DNA from: Rhizobium sp. CSW-27
GTDB taxonomy: Bacteria; Pseudomonadota; Alphaproteobacteria; Rhizobiales; Rhizobiaceae
DNA: 64,000 nt
NCBI RefSeq assembly: GCF_018760785.1
Contig: NZ_JAHHZO010000010.1
Location: forward strand, 124,001-188,000
Reading direction: 5' to 3'
The notes below the pieces were generated by a model that worked only from the letters and a program-made list of their open reading frames with translations, was not told the origin of the DNA and made no database searches. How positions within the stretch are numbered: the first letter of the stretch is position 1; each line of letters starts with the position of its first letter. The translations under genes were made by a program, and so were the position numbers. Positions 9,048-19,305 of this stretch are shown piece by piece.

Positions 9048-9535
9048 TTTGCCATCACCTGCACGGAGCCATCGCCCATCACGGTGCCCGATACGGTCAC
9101 CCCGGAATCAAGATTGCGCACCCGGATCACATCGCCGACCGAGGCATTCTCGAGCGGCGTTCCGGAGGCGGAGATCACAAGGCTGCCCACGGCGAAGGTC
9201 AGGCGCACGGTGGTGCCGCGCTTGACGGCGAAGGGCTGGCGCAGCGCGCTGACCTGGATGGTCCGGCCGGGCAGCAGGGTCCTCTGGCTGATCATGCCGG
9301 CAACCTCGTCGATGCGCGTGGCATAGCCGCCGGCCAGATTGGGATTCGTCACCTCGACTTCCTTCAGGGCGGCAGGCGAGATTTCCTGGCCGGGATAGAT
9401 GATCTGCGTGGGCACGACGGCAACACCCATGTCGGCCCATGCGCTGCCGGCCACCAGTCCGGCAGCCAGCAGGAGGCAGGCCGCCAGTGCGCCCCTGCCC
9501 TTGCTGTGTGTCCGGCGAAACATCATGTCTGCCAC
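9044..9535 (-). CDS. flgA: flagellar P-ring assembly chaperone FlgA
   Basis: Periplasmic chaperone needed for P-ring (FlgI) polymerisation. The product is 163 residues with a signal segment at ~15-34. The SAF/FlgA domain follows, including RTLLPGRTIQVSALR and a C-terminal ASVGDVIRVRNLDSG turn characteristic of FlgA. The start may lie at one of two internal Met codons (positions 4-5), which would shorten the basic N-terminus slightly. The stop overlaps the flgI start. Confidence 0.92.
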   Translation of the reverse strand: MADMMFRRTHSKGRGALAACLLLAAGLVAGSAWADMGVAVVPTQIIYPGQEISPAALKEVEVTNPNLAGGYATRIDEVAGMISQRTLLPGRTIQVSALRQPFAVKRGTTVRLTFAVGSLVISASGTPLENASVGDVIRVRNLDSGVTVSGTVMGDGSVQVMAK

Positions 9536-9545
9536 CCCTTTCCGC

Positions 9546-10334
9546 TTACTTGAGGTTCTTGCTGACGATCGAGGCCATCTCGTCTGCGGTGGTGATCACC
9601 TTGGAGTTCATCTCATAGGCGCGCTGGGCGGAGATGAGGTCGGTGATCTCCTTGACGGCATCGACGTTGGAGGCTTCCAGATAACCCTGCTTCAGATAGC
9701 CGAAGCCCGGATCTTCCGGTGCGGCGACAATTGCCTCGCCGGAGGCCGCCGTCTGCTGGAACAGGTTGTCGCCGAGCGGCTTCAGGCCGGCCTCGTTGAC
9801 GAAGTTGGCGATGGTCAGCTGGCCGATCTCGGTGAAATCGGTATCTGTGCCGATGCGCACGCTCACCTGGCCGGTCCGGCTGATCACGGTTTCGGTGACA
9901 TTGGCGGGGAAGGTGATGTTGGGCACGACGGCATAGCCGTCGATCGTGACCAGCTGGCCATCGGCATTGGTGTTGAAGGCCCCGGCGCGGCTGTAGAGCG
10001 TGGTGCCGTCCGGCGACTGGACCTGGAACCAGCCGCGGCCGACCACCGCGACGTCCAGATCGTTTTCGGTCTGGGTCAGCTGGCCCTGGGTGTGGATGTT
10101 GCGCACCGCGGAGGTCTGCACGCCGAGACCGATATTGGCGCCTTCCGGCACGATTGCCTGGTTGGCACGGTTGGGCACGCCCTGCGCCCGCTCGGTCTGG
10201 TAGAGCAGATCGGCAAACTCGGCGCGGGCCCGCTTGTAGCCGGTGGTGTTGATGTTGGCGATGTTGTTCGCGATGACCTCAAGATTGGTCTGCTGGGCAT
10301 CCATGCCCGTCGCGGCGACGGAAAGCGCTCTCAT
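9546..10334 (-). CDS. flgG: flagellar distal rod protein FlgG
   Basis: Distal rod subunit. The 262-residue product begins [24 protein letters not shown] and contains the N-terminal rod-protein signature [13 protein letters not shown]. It ends with the conserved [24 protein letters not shown] helix used for polymerisation. It sits 10 bases before flgA and 18 bases after fliE in the same minus-strand operon. Confidence 0.97.
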   Translation of the reverse strand: MRALSVAATGMDAQQTNLEVIANNIANINTTGYKRARAEFADLLYQTERAQGVPNRANQAIVPEGANIGLGVQTSAVRNIHTQGQLTQTENDLDVAVVGRGWFQVQSPDGTTLYSRAGAFNTNADGQLVTIDGYAVVPNITFPANVTETVISRTGQVSVRIGTDTDFTEIGQLTIANFVNEAGLKPLGDNLFQQTAASGEAIVAAPEDPGFGYLKQGYLEASNVDAVKEITDLISAQRAYEMNSKVITTADEMASIVSKNLK

Positions 10335-10352
10335 GTCTTCGTCCTCAAGCCG

Positions 10353-10691
10353 TTAAATCTGCATTTTCGTGATTTCGAGATAGGCGTTGACGATCTTGTC
10401 GCGGAACGCGATGGCGGTCTGCAGCGACTGTTCCGCCTGCATCACGGCATCGACCACCTCGCGGGTATTGGCCTTGCCCTGAATGCCCTCGAACGACTTG
10501 ACTTCCGCCTGCTTCAGGCTGTTGGCGGCATCGGAGGCCATGTTGCCCATGACGCTGGCAAAGCTCATCGCCTGGCTGGCGGCTTCGGAGGCCTGACCCA
10601 TCAGGGGCGAGCCCGAGACGAGGTCGGTGGCGGCGGAGCCGATTCCGCGGGTCAGCGAAAGGGCACTGGCGGACTGGACATTCTCAATCAT
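10353..10691 (-). CDS. fliE: flagellar hook-basal body protein FliE
   Basis: FliE joins the MS-ring to the proximal rod. The 112-residue product is nearly all helical, with the family C-terminus [26 protein letters not shown] helix ending EITKMQI. The start overlaps the flgC stop by 4 bases (ATGA), so the proximal-rod genes flgB-flgC-fliE are adjacent. Confidence 0.95.
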   Translation of the reverse strand: MIENVQSASALSLTRGIGSAATDLVSGSPLMGQASEAASQAMSFASVMGNMASDAANSLKQAEVKSFEGIQGKANTREVVDAVMQAEQSLQTAIAFRDKIVNAYLEITKMQI

Positions 10692-11107
10692 TGGGAAGCC
10701 TTCAGGAGATCGATCGTCGCGGAAACGAGTTCGCGCGTCTGCTTGATGGTCTGGAGATTGGCGTCGTAGGTGCGGTTTGCTTCCCGTAGGTCCGCCATCT
10801 CGATGAGCATGTTGACGTTCGGCATCTTGACCATGCCGCGCTCGTCGGCGGCCGGGTTGCCGGGGTCGTATTCCTCGACGAACTTCGTCTGGTCGGTGCC
10901 GAGCTTCTTGACGCTGACGACTTCAGCGCCGGAGGCCTTGTCCAGTTCGGCACCGAAGGTGATCGTCTTGCGGCGATAGGGATCGGCGCCCGGCGTATCT
11001 CCGGTGGAGCGCGCATTGGCGATGTTTTCCGAAACGATGCGCAGGCGCGTTGCCTGCGCCTCCAGGCCGGAACTTGCAATTTTCGAAGCGGCTGAAAGCG
11101 GATCCAT
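10688..11107 (-). CDS. flgC: flagellar proximal rod protein FlgC
   Basis: Proximal rod subunit of 139 residues. The N-terminal [20 protein letters not shown] is the flagellar rod signature, and the C-terminal [20 protein letters not shown] helix is FlgC-typical. It begins 7 bases after the end of flgB and overlaps fliE. Confidence 0.96.
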   Translation of the reverse strand: MDPLSAASKIASSGLEAQATRLRIVSENIANARSTGDTPGADPYRRKTITFGAELDKASGAEVVSVKKLGTDQTKFVEEYDPGNPAADERGMVKMPNVNMLIEMADLREANRTYDANLQTIKQTRELVSATIDLLKASQ

Positions 11108-11114
11108 GTCGGGA

Positions 11115-11507
11115 CTACCTCTTCACTGTCATCAACATCATGCGATGGAAGGACTTCACCAGATTGGTGCTCAACTCGTACTGGCGCTTGATTTCGCCGG
11201 TCTTGGAGAGTTCCTGGGAGAGCGAGACCGTGTTGCCGGATTCCTGCACGCCAATCTCGTTGTTGAGCTCCTCCTCCTCAACGTTCACGTCGATGCGGCT
11301 GCTGACGGTGTTGCCGGACAGGTGGCCGGGCTGGGTGCGGGCCATGGTCAGGCCGGAGGCGTTGAGGACGGCGGCGAAGGGCGTCACGTCCTTCGCCTTG
11401 TAGTGCGGCGTACTGGCATTGGCGATGTTGCCGGCAACGACTTCCTGGCGCACCGACAGCCATTCGGCTTGGCGCGATGCCAGATCGAACAATTGGATGG
11501 GTTGCAT
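11115..11507 (-). CDS. flgB: flagellar proximal rod protein FlgB
   Basis: Proximal rod subunit. I place the start at the ATG reading [11 protein letters not shown] (130 residues) because GGAGAG lies just upstream and this matches the family N-terminus; the frame is open for eight more codons. The rod signature [19 protein letters not shown] is present and the C-terminus [15 protein letters not shown] is polymerisation-helix-like. About 40 bases upstream is the motif CTGACGCAAG (11548-11557), discussed in the findings. Confidence 0.95.
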   Translation of the reverse strand: MQPIQLFDLASRQAEWLSVRQEVVAGNIANASTPHYKAKDVTPFAAVLNASGLTMARTQPGHLSGNTVSSRIDVNVEEEELNNEIGVQESGNTVSLSQELSKTGEIKRQYELSTNLVKSFHRMMLMTVKR

Positions 11508-11572
11508 GGCTTCTCTCCATTTTCTGAGCAAAGCCTAGACCCGTAATCTTGCGTCAGACTTACGGACCGTCC

Positions 11573-12148
11573 TCAGCGGCCAGATGTCGCCGCTTCGTCG
11601 TAGACGGCCCCGGTCGAGGTGACGATCACCCAACTGCCGTCGCGCTGCTCGATGCTGGCAAGGCGGCTGTTGTCGGGCAGGATCGAGCCGACGCGGACCA
11701 TGTACATGCCGGCCTGGTCCTGGATGAGGGCGCGGCCGTTGGCGACATGCATCAGCCGGAAGCTGCCTGCGCCCGGAAAGGGCTGCTCCTCGCGCTGCAG
11801 GCGCTCGCTGCCGCTTTCGCGGCCGGTGGAGGAAACGGTCGCCGTCGTCAGGCTGTCGATCGGGTCGATCGGCACCTGCGGCGGCGTGGTGGTCGTGTCG
11901 TTGTCGACCATGGCGAGAGGCGAAACGCTGAAGACCGGGCGTGGCGGGCCTTCCGGCAGATCCCGCGTCCAGCCGATCGGCGAGGTGCGAATGCCGAACT
12001 TGTCCTCGTTGAAGAAGACGTACCAGGGAAAGGCGGCCGAGGCGACCGCCAGCAGGATGCCGGTTCCGGCAAGAAGCCGGTCGCCGAGCGAGGTGGTTCT
12101 TGGCGGTTCCGGATGGTGCGGGGTGGATTCGTCCTCGAAATCCTGCAT
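11573..12148 (-). CDS. conserved flagellar-cluster membrane protein of unknown function
   Basis: The function is not known to me. The 191-residue product has an acidic, Pro-rich cytoplasmic N-terminus and one membrane helix at ~27-48. A proline-rich linker and a C-terminal periplasmic domain follow, the latter resembling a small beta barrel (RLMHVANGRALIQDQAGMYMVRVG, written as in the family). It lies 4 bases after fliI and 65 bases before flgB, so it is transcribed with flagellar genes. A role as an envelope accessory of the motor or rod is inferred from position and topology only. Confidence 0.8.
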   Translation of the reverse strand: MQDFEDESTPHHPEPPRTTSLGDRLLAGTGILLAVASAAFPWYVFFNEDKFGIRTSPIGWTRDLPEGPPRPVFSVSPLAMVDNDTTTTPPQVPIDPIDSLTTATVSSTGRESGSERLQREEQPFPGAGSFRLMHVANGRALIQDQAGMYMVRVGSILPDNSRLASIEQRDGSWVIVTSTGAVYDEAATSGR

Positions 12149-12152
12149 GGGA

Positions 12153-13544
12153 CTAGCCTTTCTGTCGCATGCCGCCGGCCGGCTGGGCGGCGCCCGCCCT
12201 CAGCGCCGTTGCGAGATCCGCATAGGCGTCGGCCGCCGGCTTTTCGCCGGGTGTCTGCTTCAGCACGTCATAGATGATCGGAACCTGCTTGATGGCCATG
12301 TCGAGATCCGGATCGCTGCCGGTTCGATAACCGCCGATCAGGCGCAGGTCGCGGGTTTCCTCGAAGCGGTGGATCAGGGCCTTCAGTCGCGAAACCAGCT
12401 TTTCCTGGTCGCCCGTCCAGGCCTTGCGGGCAAGGCGCGAGATCGACGACAGCGGATTGACCGGCGGATAGCGCCCCTCCTCCGCCAGGCTGCGCTCCAG
12501 CACGATATGGCCGTCGAGGATACCGCGGGCGGAATCGGCGATCGGATCGTTGTGATTGTCGCCGTCGACCAGAATGGAAATGATCGCGGTGATCGTGCCC
12601 GTGCCCTCCGCGCCCGGACCGCAACGTTCCAGAAGACGCGGCAGCTCCGTGAAGACGGAGGCGGGATAGCCGCGTGCGACCGGCGGCTCGCCGGAGGCAA
12701 CCGCCACCTCGCGGATGGCATGCGCAAAGCGGGTCACGCTGTCGGCGATGAAAAGGACGTTTTCCCCCCTGTCTCGGAAATGCTCGGCAATGGTGATGCC
12801 GACGAGCGGCGCCATCTTGCGCAGCATCGGGCTTTCGTCGCTGGTCGCCACCACGGCGATGGATTTCGCCATGTTGTCGCCGAGCGTGTCCTCGATGAAT
12901 TCGCGCACTTCGCGGCCGCGTTCGCCGACAAGCGAGATGACCACCTTGTCGAAGGCGTCCGCGCGCGCCAGCATCGACAGAAGCGTCGACTTGCCGACGC
13001 CCGAACCGGCGAAGATGCCCAGGCGCTGGCCGAGGCACAGCGGAGCGAAGATATCGATGGCGCGCACACCGGTGCGAAAACCGGTCTCGACGCGCCGGCG
13101 CGTCATGGATGGCGGCGCGGTATTTGCAATCGACCGTTTCGCGGGGCCGTTGCGCAAGGGGCCCTTGCCGTCGATCGGCTCGCCGAGCGCGTTGATCGTG
13201 CGGCCACACCAGCTGTCGTCGGGGGCAACCCGGAAGGCCCCCTTGCGGATCACCACGTCGCCGATGCCGATCGGCTCGCCCGGCTCGATCGGGCAGACAT
13301 AGACCAGATCCGGCTCGACGCGCACCACCTCGCCGAGATGGATGCCGGTCGGGCTGCGATGGGCGACGAACTCGCCGAGGCGCACATGCCGGGAGAGGCC
13401 GGACACCGTATAGTGACCGGCCGCGATGGTGCGCACCCGTCCGCCGGGCGCGATGGCGATCGCCGGATCGGCAAAGCGCCGCACCAGATCCGCCATGTGG
13501 GACAGCTTGCTGCCGGCTGCCGGCTCGGCCGGATTGATTTCCAT
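12153..13544 (-). CDS. fliI: flagellum-specific ATPase FliI
   Basis: ATPase that powers or assists flagellar protein export. The 463 residues match the family. The Walker A motif GSGVGKST is at 180-187, followed by LVGERGREVREF. The Walker B region reads NVLFIADSVTRFA, and GPGAEGTGTITAI and DGHIVLERSLAE are conserved F1/V1-like export ATPase segments. It sits 18 bases after flgF and 4 bases before the unknown membrane gene. The usual partner fliH is not visible nearby. Confidence 0.97.
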   Translation of the reverse strand: MEINPAEPAAGSKLSHMADLVRRFADPAIAIAPGGRVRTIAAGHYTVSGLSRHVRLGEFVAHRSPTGIHLGEVVRVEPDLVYVCPIEPGEPIGIGDVVIRKGAFRVAPDDSWCGRTINALGEPIDGKGPLRNGPAKRSIANTAPPSMTRRRVETGFRTGVRAIDIFAPLCLGQRLGIFAGSGVGKSTLLSMLARADAFDKVVISLVGERGREVREFIEDTLGDNMAKSIAVVATSDESPMLRKMAPLVGITIAEHFRDRGENVLFIADSVTRFAHAIREVAVASGEPPVARGYPASVFTELPRLLERCGPGAEGTGTITAIISILVDGDNHNDPIADSARGILDGHIVLERSLAEEGRYPPVNPLSSISRLARKAWTGDQEKLVSRLKALIHRFEETRDLRLIGGYRTGSDPDLDMAIKQVPIIYDVLKQTPGEKPAADAYADLATALRAGAAQPAGGMRQKG

Positions 13545-13562
13545 GTCCTATCCTTCAGCCGG

Positions 13563-14297
13563 TCAGCGCGAGCCGCCGAGGGTCTTGATCGCCTCGCCGA
13601 AACTCTGCTCGGTATCGCGCATCAGCGCCGAGATGCCTTCGAAGGCGCGGTTGACCTGAATGAGCTGCGTCATCTGGCCGATGCCGTTGACATTGGACTG
13701 TTCGAGATAGCCCTGGGCCACGCCGACATCGAAGCTGTCGACCACCGGCTGCGGCTGATCGACCGGGATCACGCCGGAATTCTCGTAGCGCAGATAGCCC
13801 TTGGAGATATCGGCGGTGAACATGCCGAGCGTGGCGACCGGGTTGCCGTCCTGCAGGATGCGCCCGTCGGCCCCCACCTGCGGCGGGCCGCCGGCACGAT
13901 TGAGCTGGATCGGCGCGCCGCCGGCATCCAGCACCGGATAGCCCTGCAGCGAGACGAGTTCGCCGGTCTCCTTCATGGTGAAGCGTCCGTCGCGGGTCAG
14001 CACCTGGCCGGCCGGCGTGTCGATCGCGAACCAGGCGTCACCCTTGACGGCGAAATCCAGCGGATTGCCGGTCTGCTCCAGCGCACCGCTGCGGGTGGAC
14101 AGATAGTCGTTGCCCTGCGACACGAAGGCCACCTTGGCGTTCAGTTCGTTGCGAGTGTTGCTCAACACCTCGTCGAACTTGACTTCGGTCGCGCGAAAGC
14201 CGACCGTGTTCATGTTGGCCATGTTGTCGGCAATCGTGTTCAGCCGCCGCTCGAGCGCGATCTGCGACGAGATGCCCACATACAATCCGGACTGCAT
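13563..14297 (-). CDS. flgF: flagellar rod protein FlgF
   Basis: Proximal rod protein of 244 residues and the first gene of the minus-strand flagellar operon. It has the rod signature ADNMANMNTVGFRATEVKF near the N-terminus and the C-terminal SNVNGIGQMTQLIQVNRAFE helix. It is read away from motA across a 232-base divergent promoter region. Confidence 0.95.
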   Translation of the reverse strand: MQSGLYVGISSQIALERRLNTIADNMANMNTVGFRATEVKFDEVLSNTRNELNAKVAFVSQGNDYLSTRSGALEQTGNPLDFAVKGDAWFAIDTPAGQVLTRDGRFTMKETGELVSLQGYPVLDAGGAPIQLNRAGGPPQVGADGRILQDGNPVATLGMFTADISKGYLRYENSGVIPVDQPQPVVDSFDVGVAQGYLEQSNVNGIGQMTQLIQVNRAFEGISALMRDTEQSFGEAIKTLGGSR

Positions 14298-14529
14298 GTC
14301 ATCTGCCTCCGTGTCACTTAACCAGTCGATGCGAAGGCATGGCCCATGATGGGCACCCCTCCGCCAGGATGAAGAGGGGACGATGCATCCCCCATGACCA
14401 GACCCTTAGGACGGCAGACTTGCGCGAAGCTGTTTGGCGCGGGCGCTCCCTTCAGGAGTGCCAAGCCCAGCCTCACGCAAGCCACGCCCTCTATTCCGAC
14501 ACCTGTTACAACGACGGCACAGGCACGCG
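14298..14529. promoter_or_regulatory. divergent promoter region flgF / motA
   Basis: This 232-base gap separates the minus-strand flgF operon from the plus-strand motA operon, so promoters for both must lie here. I see CTCACGCAAG at 14472-14481, close to the CTGACGCAAG found before flgB and fliN, and a related CGCAAG on the minus strand near 14419. A clear -35/-10 pair could not be assigned. Activation by VisNR/Rem is expected from rhizobial biology but no site can be proven here. Confidence 0.5.
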
Positions 14530-15408
14530 ATGACCATCATTATCGGATTCGTAATCACACTTGGCTGCGTGCTCGGCGGCTACATGGCGATGGGCGGCCA
14601 CCTGGACGTTCTCGTGCAGCCGTTCGAGCTCGTGATCATCGGCGGCGCCGGCATCGGCGCCTTCGTCATGGCCAATCCCATGAAGACGGTGAAGGATGCC
14701 GGCAAGGCGCTGGGCGAGGCCTTCAAGTATGCCGTCCCCAAGGAACGCAACTATCTCGACGTGCTCGGCGTGCTCTATTCGCTGATGCGCGACCTGCGCA
14801 CCAAGTCGCGCAACGAGATCGAGGCGCATATCGACAATCCCGAGGAATCGACCATCTTCCAGCAGGCGCCGACCGTGCTGAAGAACAAGGAGCTGACCTC
14901 CTTCATCTGTGACTATGTCCGCCTCATCATCATCGGCAATGCCCGCAGCCACGAGATCGAGGCGCTGATGGACGAGGAAATCGAGACCATCCTGCACGAC
15001 AAGATGAAATCCTACGACGCCATGGTGACCATGGGCGACTCCTTCCCCGCCATCGGCATCGTCGCGGCCGTTCTCGGCGTCATCAAGGCCATGGGCAAGA
15101 TCAACGAATCGCCGGAAGTGCTGGGCGGCCTGATCGGCGCGGCCCTCGTCGGCACCATGCTCGGCATCTTCCTGTCCTATTGCGTGGTCAGCCCGCTCTG
15201 CTCGCAGATCAAGATCGTCCGCCACAAGCAGCACCGGCTCTACATCGTCGTGAAGCAGACGCTGATCGCCTACATGAACGGTTCGGTGCCGCAGGTGGCG
15301 CTGGAGTACGGCCGCAAGACCATTTCCGGCTACGAGCGTCCGTCGATCGACGCGGTCGAGCAGGAGATGATGAATCCCGGCGGCGGCGGCGAAAGCAAGG
15401 CGGCCTGA
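14530..15408 (+). CDS. motA: flagellar motor stator protein MotA
   Basis: Inner-membrane stator subunit that with MotB conducts protons to drive rotation. The start at the ATG reading [12 protein letters not shown] gives 292 residues, the usual rhizobial size; the frame is open further upstream but lacks membrane-protein character. Four membrane segments are visible (~1-20, 30-50, ~170-190, ~200-225), with the cytoplasmic loop carrying [14 protein letters not shown] and the conserved [16 protein letters not shown]. fliM follows after 3 bases. motB is not in the window. Confidence 0.96.
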   Translation: MTIIIGFVITLGCVLGGYMAMGGHLDVLVQPFELVIIGGAGIGAFVMANPMKTVKDAGKALGEAFKYAVPKERNYLDVLGVLYSLMRDLRTKSRNEIEAHIDNPEESTIFQQAPTVLKNKELTSFICDYVRLIIIGNARSHEIEALMDEEIETILHDKMKSYDAMVTMGDSFPAIGIVAAVLGVIKAMGKINESPEVLGGLIGAALVGTMLGIFLSYCVVSPLCSQIKIVRHKQHRLYIVVKQTLIAYMNGSVPQVALEYGRKTISGYERPSIDAVEQEMMNPGGGGESKAA

Positions 15409-15411
15409 TCC

Positions 15412-16356
15412 ATGAGCGACAAAGAGAACAGTATCCCGCGCATCGATCACGCGCTTCTTGCCAAGCTGACCAACGGGCTCGGCGACCACAAGACGGTCGA
15501 GAAGATCTGCAGCGATTTCGGCCAGCTCTACTCGGTCTTCCTGCCGGACGTCTTCCACAGCGAGACCGGTATCGGCATCGAGGTTTCCTATGTCGGCTTC
15601 CAGTCCGGACTGATGCGCGACCTGATCGCCGAACTCGGCGACACGGTTTCCTTCAGCGACGGCCAGCTGCGCAACTGGTGTCCGAATTTCGTGCTGGCCT
15701 GCGGCAACGGCTTCGTCATCGCGATGATGGAGCGCATGCTGGGAGCGGAAGAGAACATGGTGGAGCAGCCGCCGGAGCGTCCGCTTTCCGACATAGAGCT
15801 TGACCTGGCCACCATGGTCTTCGAGCGCGTGGCCAGTGTGCTGCGTTCAGGCGTCAATGCGGCGGGCGGCTTCGAAGCGCTTCTGGAGCGTCCCCACAAT
15901 GCCGGCGACCGGCCGGCGCCGGATCCGGAAGCACCGCTGGAATATGGCGCGACGATCCGGCTGGCGGTCGATCTCGGCAAGGTCACCTCGGAAATCGCCC
16001 TGATCATTCCCCAGCGCGCGCTACTGAAGACCAAGGTCGTCGTGCCGAAGCCGAAGGGTCAGGTGGCCAAGAACCGGCAGGAGTGGCACGACAAGCTGGT
16101 CGAGCAGGTCCACCGTTCCCAGGTGACGCTGGAGGCCCGCATCCGCCTGCAGAGCCTGGCGCTGCAGACCATTTCGCGCCTGGCCGTCGGCGACGTCATT
16201 CCCTTCGAGGACAAGGGCGACGTGAAGGTGCAGGTACGGGCCAACGGCAAGGACATGTACAACTGCGAATTCGGTCGCTCGGGAGAGCGATACACGGTGC
16301 GGGTGAAGGACAATGTCAGCACCGAGGACGAGCTTCTGCGACATCTGATCGGCTAA
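15412..16356 (+). CDS. fliM: flagellar motor switch protein FliM
   Basis: C-ring switch protein, 314 residues, expected to bind phosphorylated CheY and set the rotation state. The central CheC-like domain (~40-230) and the C-terminal SpoA/FliN-like domain (~245-314, with [20 protein letters not shown] and VRVKDNVS) are recognisable, and its place between motA and fliN supports the call. It is more divergent from enteric FliM than FliG or FliI are from theirs, as is usual in rhizobia. Confidence 0.92.
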   Translation: MSDKENSIPRIDHALLAKLTNGLGDHKTVEKICSDFGQLYSVFLPDVFHSETGIGIEVSYVGFQSGLMRDLIAELGDTVSFSDGQLRNWCPNFVLACGNGFVIAMMERMLGAEENMVEQPPERPLSDIELDLATMVFERVASVLRSGVNAAGGFEALLERPHNAGDRPAPDPEAPLEYGATIRLAVDLGKVTSEIALIIPQRALLKTKVVVPKPKGQVAKNRQEWHDKLVEQVHRSQVTLEARIRLQSLALQTISRLAVGDVIPFEDKGDVKVQVRANGKDMYNCEFGRSGERYTVRVKDNVSTEDELLRHLIG

Positions 16357-16426
16357 TTCACGACCGCCCGTTCTGCAGCGCACAAATGGGCAGCCTGACG
16401 CAAGTTTCAACAGGAATAATGTTTCC

Positions 16427-17038
16427 ATGGCTACGAAGAAGACACCCGCTACCGAAGAGGATGCTTTCCCGCCCGTCGGCAACGAGGCGGAGCTCGACCA
16501 GGCAATCGACGACCTGCGTGGCGTGCTGAAGGCGGATTCGAATGGAGCAGCGAGCGATTTCGGCGCGGAATTCGGTTCCGAGTTCAGCGCCGGCGACACG
16601 GCGAGCCCCGCCTCCGATTTTGGCGGCGGCCTCGACATGGGCTCCGATTTCGGAGGCCCGGACCTTGGCGCCTCCCCCTTCGGCGGCGGCGACCTCGGCA
16701 ATGACTTCGGCGGCGGCGATTTCGGCGGCGCAGGCTTCGGCAGCGGTGCCACGGCCGGAACGCAGGAGCCGGGCAGCGCGCTGAATGCCAATCTCGACCT
16801 GATCATGGATATTCCGATCACGGTCGAGATCGTACTCGGCACGAGCCGCATGCAGGTTTCCGGCCTGATGGGTCTCGAGGAAGGCGCGATCATCGCGCTC
16901 GACAAGAAGATCGGCGAGCCGGTGGAAATCACGGTGAACGGACGGCGTATCGCCAAGGGCGAGATCACCGTTCTGGAAAATGACGATACGCGCTTCGGCG
17001 TGAAGCTGACGGAAGTCTTGAGCACAAAGAAAGTCTGA
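16427..17038 (+). CDS. fliN: flagellar motor switch protein FliN with long Phe-Gly-rich N-terminus
   Basis: C-ring protein. The C-terminal ~85 residues (from ~119, with [29 protein letters not shown] and [10 protein letters not shown]) are a standard FliN/SpoA domain. Residues ~44-107 are unusual: a low-complexity tract of repeated DFGG, SDFGG and DFGA-like units rich in Asp, Phe, Gly and Ser. That makes the protein 203 residues, longer than enteric FliN (~137). The ATG has AGGA about 11 bases upstream, and CTGACGCAAG lies at 16395-16404 in the 70-base gap after fliM. Confidence 0.95.
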   Translation: MATKKTPATEEDAFPPVGNEAELDQAIDDLRGVLKADSNGAASDFGAEFGSEFSAGDTASPASDFGGGLDMGSDFGGPDLGASPFGGGDLGNDFGGGDFGGAGFGSGATAGTQEPGSALNANLDLIMDIPITVEIVLGTSRMQVSGLMGLEEGAIIALDKKIGEPVEITVNGRRIAKGEITVLENDDTRFGVKLTEVLSTKKV

Positions 17039-17065
17039 TCCCGGATGGGACAGTGAGGGAAGACC

Positions 17066-18118
17066 ATGATGGACTTTGACGATTTCGGAAGCGCCGTCTC
17101 CACGAAACCGTTATCCCAAGCTGAGAAAGCCGCTGCCGTCCTTCTTGCGATGGGCAAGGGGGTGGCCGGAAAGCTGTTGAAATATTTCACCCAGGGCGAG
17201 TTGCAGACGATCATTGCGGCCGCCCAGACGCTGCGTGAAATCCCCCCGGACGAACTCCTGCAGCTCGTCAACGAGTTCGAGGACCTGTTCACCGAGGGTG
17301 CCGGCCTGATGGACAATGCCAAGGCCATCGAGAGCATTCTCGAGGAAGGCCTGACGCCGGAGGAGGTCGATGGCCTGCTCGGCCGCCGCACCGCCTTCCA
17401 GGCCTACGAGACCTCGATCTGGGACCGCCTGCAGGATGCCGATCCGGAATTCGTCGGCAGGTTCCTGCAGCGCGAGCATCCGCAGACCATCGCCTACATC
17501 CTCTCCATGCTGCCCTCCGCCTTCGGTGCGAAGCTGCTGCTGCAGCTGCCCGACAGCCGCCGCGCCGACATCATGAACCGTACGGTCAACATGAAGGATG
17601 TCAGCCCCAAGGCGGCGCAGATCATCGAGAACCGGGTGATGGAACTCATCCAGCTGATCGAGGCCGAGCGCAATTCGAACGGCTCCAACAAGGTTGCCGA
17701 ACTGATGAACGAGCTGGAAAAGCCGCAGGTCGATACCCTGCTCAGCTCGCTGGAGACGATCAGCAAGGAATCGGTCAACAAGGTTCGTCCGAAGATCTTC
17801 CTGTTCGAGGATCTTCTGGCCATGCCGCAGCGCAGCCGCGTGCTGCTGCTGAACGACATCGCCGCCGACATCCTGACCATGGCGCTGCGCGGCGCCCCGG
17901 CCGACATCAAGGAAGCCGTCCTGTCGGCGATCAGCCCGCGCCAGCGCCGCATGATCGAATCGGATCTGGGCGCCACCAACGTCGCCATCAATCCGCGCGA
18001 GGTGGCGATTGCCCGCCGCGCCGTGGCACAGGAAGCCATCCGTCTGGCCAATGCCGGCCAGATACAGCTGAAGGAAGCCGCAGCCGAGGGCGACAAGCCC
18101 GCCGAAGCCGCTGCCTGA
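17066..18118 (+). CDS. fliG: flagellar motor switch protein FliG
   Basis: C-ring rotor protein that contacts FliF and the stator. The 350 residues are normal. N-terminal PLSQAEKAAAVLLAMGKG, the middle-domain motif EHPQTIAYILSMLP and the C-terminal torque domain (IFLFEDLLAMPQRSRVLLL) are all visible. It lies 27 bases after fliN. A GC-only hairpin follows at 18125-18147. Confidence 0.97.
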   Translation: MMDFDDFGSAVSTKPLSQAEKAAAVLLAMGKGVAGKLLKYFTQGELQTIIAAAQTLREIPPDELLQLVNEFEDLFTEGAGLMDNAKAIESILEEGLTPEEVDGLLGRRTAFQAYETSIWDRLQDADPEFVGRFLQREHPQTIAYILSMLPSAFGAKLLLQLPDSRRADIMNRTVNMKDVSPKAAQIIENRVMELIQLIEAERNSNGSNKVAELMNELEKPQVDTLLSSLETISKESVNKVRPKIFLFEDLLAMPQRSRVLLLNDIAADILTMALRGAPADIKEAVLSAISPRQRRMIESDLGATNVAINPREVAIARRAVAQEAIRLANAGQIQLKEAAAEGDKPAEAAA

Positions 18119-18124
18119 CGACGA

Positions 18125-18147
18125 CCGGGGGCCCGCAGGGCCCCCGG
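18125..18147 (+). other. GC-only hairpin between fliG and flhB
   Basis: A perfect 10-bp stem (CCGGGGGCCC and its complement) with a gca loop lies 6 bases after the fliG stop. There is no T-run, so it is not a classical terminator. It may slow transcription or protect the upstream mRNA end, lowering flhB expression relative to fliG. Confidence 0.5.
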
Positions 18148-18223
18148 CAGGCCGGACCATGAAGGGACGGCGCGACCGCAACGATCCGACGCGGCAACAG
18201 CCGCCTGACGCAGGGATGATGCC

Positions 18224-19300
18224 TTGTCCGAGGATAAAGACAGTAAGACAGAAAGCCCGACTCACAAGAAACTGCGGGACGCCGCGGACAAGGGCAATGT
18301 GGCATTCTCCAAGGAGGCGACGCTGTTTGCGTCGTCTCTTGCGTTTTACTTCTACGTCATCTTCTTCCTGCCGGAAGGGACCGCCTCGCTCGGGGAGACG
18401 CTGAAGGACCTGTTCGAGAAGCCCGAGCAGTGGCAGCTGGAAACCTCCACCGACGTCGTCTCGATCGGCCTGCACATCGCCTGGGCCTCGGCCGGCTTCC
18501 TGGCGCCGGCCTTTCTGCTGTTCTGCCTGTTCGGCATTGCCTCTTCCGTGCTGCAGAACATGCCCTCGCCCGTGCTGGAACGGGTGCGGCCGCAGATGTC
18601 GCGCGTGTCGCTGGCCAAGGGCTTCAGCCGCATCTTCTCCATTCCCGGCATGGTGGAATTCGGCAAGTCGCTGTTCAAGATCATCCTGGTCGGCATCGTG
18701 ATGTATGTCGCCATGCGCAGCGATTTCCTGCACGCGATCGACGCGATGTTCTCCGACCCGCTGGCCATCCCGACCATGCTCTATGCATCGCTGAAGAAGA
18801 TGATGGTCATCATCCTGCTGGCGACCGCCACGCTGGCGGTGATCGACTTCTTCTGGACAAGGCACCACTGGTACAGCGAACTGAAGATGACCAAGCAGGA
18901 GGTCAAGGACGAGAACAAGCAGGCGCAGGGCGACCCGGTGGTCAAGTCGCGCCAGCGTTCGCTGATGCGCAGCCGCGCCCGCAACCGCATGATGAAGAAC
19001 GTGCCGCGCGCCACCCTCGTCATCGCCAACCCCACCCATTATGCGGTTGCGCTGCGCTATGTGCGCGAGGAAAGCGACGCGCCGGTGGTGCTGGCCAAGG
19101 GAACCGACCTCGTGGCGCTGAAAATCCGCGAACTGGCCGAGGAGGCCGGCATTCCCGTGTTCGAAGATCCCCCGCTTGCCCGCTCCATGTTTGCGCAAGT
19201 CTCGGTCGATAGTGTCATTCCACCGGTCTTTTACAAGGCCGTGGCAGAACTGATCCACCGGGTTTACGCCTCGCGGTCGCCCAAGCAACGGATGCACTAG
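18224..19300 (+). CDS. flhB: flagellar export switch protein FlhB
   Basis: Export-gate protein that switches substrate class after self-cleavage. The product is 358 residues with four membrane segments (~30-50, ~83-108, ~142-165, ~190-212) and the autocleavage motif NPTH at 269-272. The start is a TTG reading [10 protein letters not shown], which matches the family N-terminus; no ATG in frame upstream gives a better fit. GGGATGA just before it probably serves as the ribosome site. TTG suggests modest translation. Confidence 0.96.
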   Translation: MSEDKDSKTESPTHKKLRDAADKGNVAFSKEATLFASSLAFYFYVIFFLPEGTASLGETLKDLFEKPEQWQLETSTDVVSIGLHIAWASAGFLAPAFLLFCLFGIASSVLQNMPSPVLERVRPQMSRVSLAKGFSRIFSIPGMVEFGKSLFKIILVGIVMYVAMRSDFLHAIDAMFSDPLAIPTMLYASLKKMMVIILLATATLAVIDFFWTRHHWYSELKMTKQEVKDENKQAQGDPVVKSRQRSLMRSRARNRMMKNVPRATLVIANPTHYAVALRYVREESDAPVVLAKGTDLVALKIRELAEEAGIPVFEDPPLARSMFAQVSVDSVIPPVFYKAVAELIHRVYASRSPKQRMH

Positions 19301-19305
19301 AGCAC

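Noticed and set aside
11619..14321. 900-codon open frame on the plus strand across fliI and flgF
   Set aside because: It is antisense to fliI and flgF, whose motifs are unmistakable; the plus-strand peptide has no recognisable domain.
18125..18147. Terminator between fliG and flhB
   Set aside because: The hairpin is perfect but has no T-run, and flhB and the next gene probably depend on read-through; kept as a plain hairpin.
17111..19297. 728-codon minus-strand open frame across fliG and flhB
   Set aside because: Antisense to fliG and flhB; no ribosome site and no domain.
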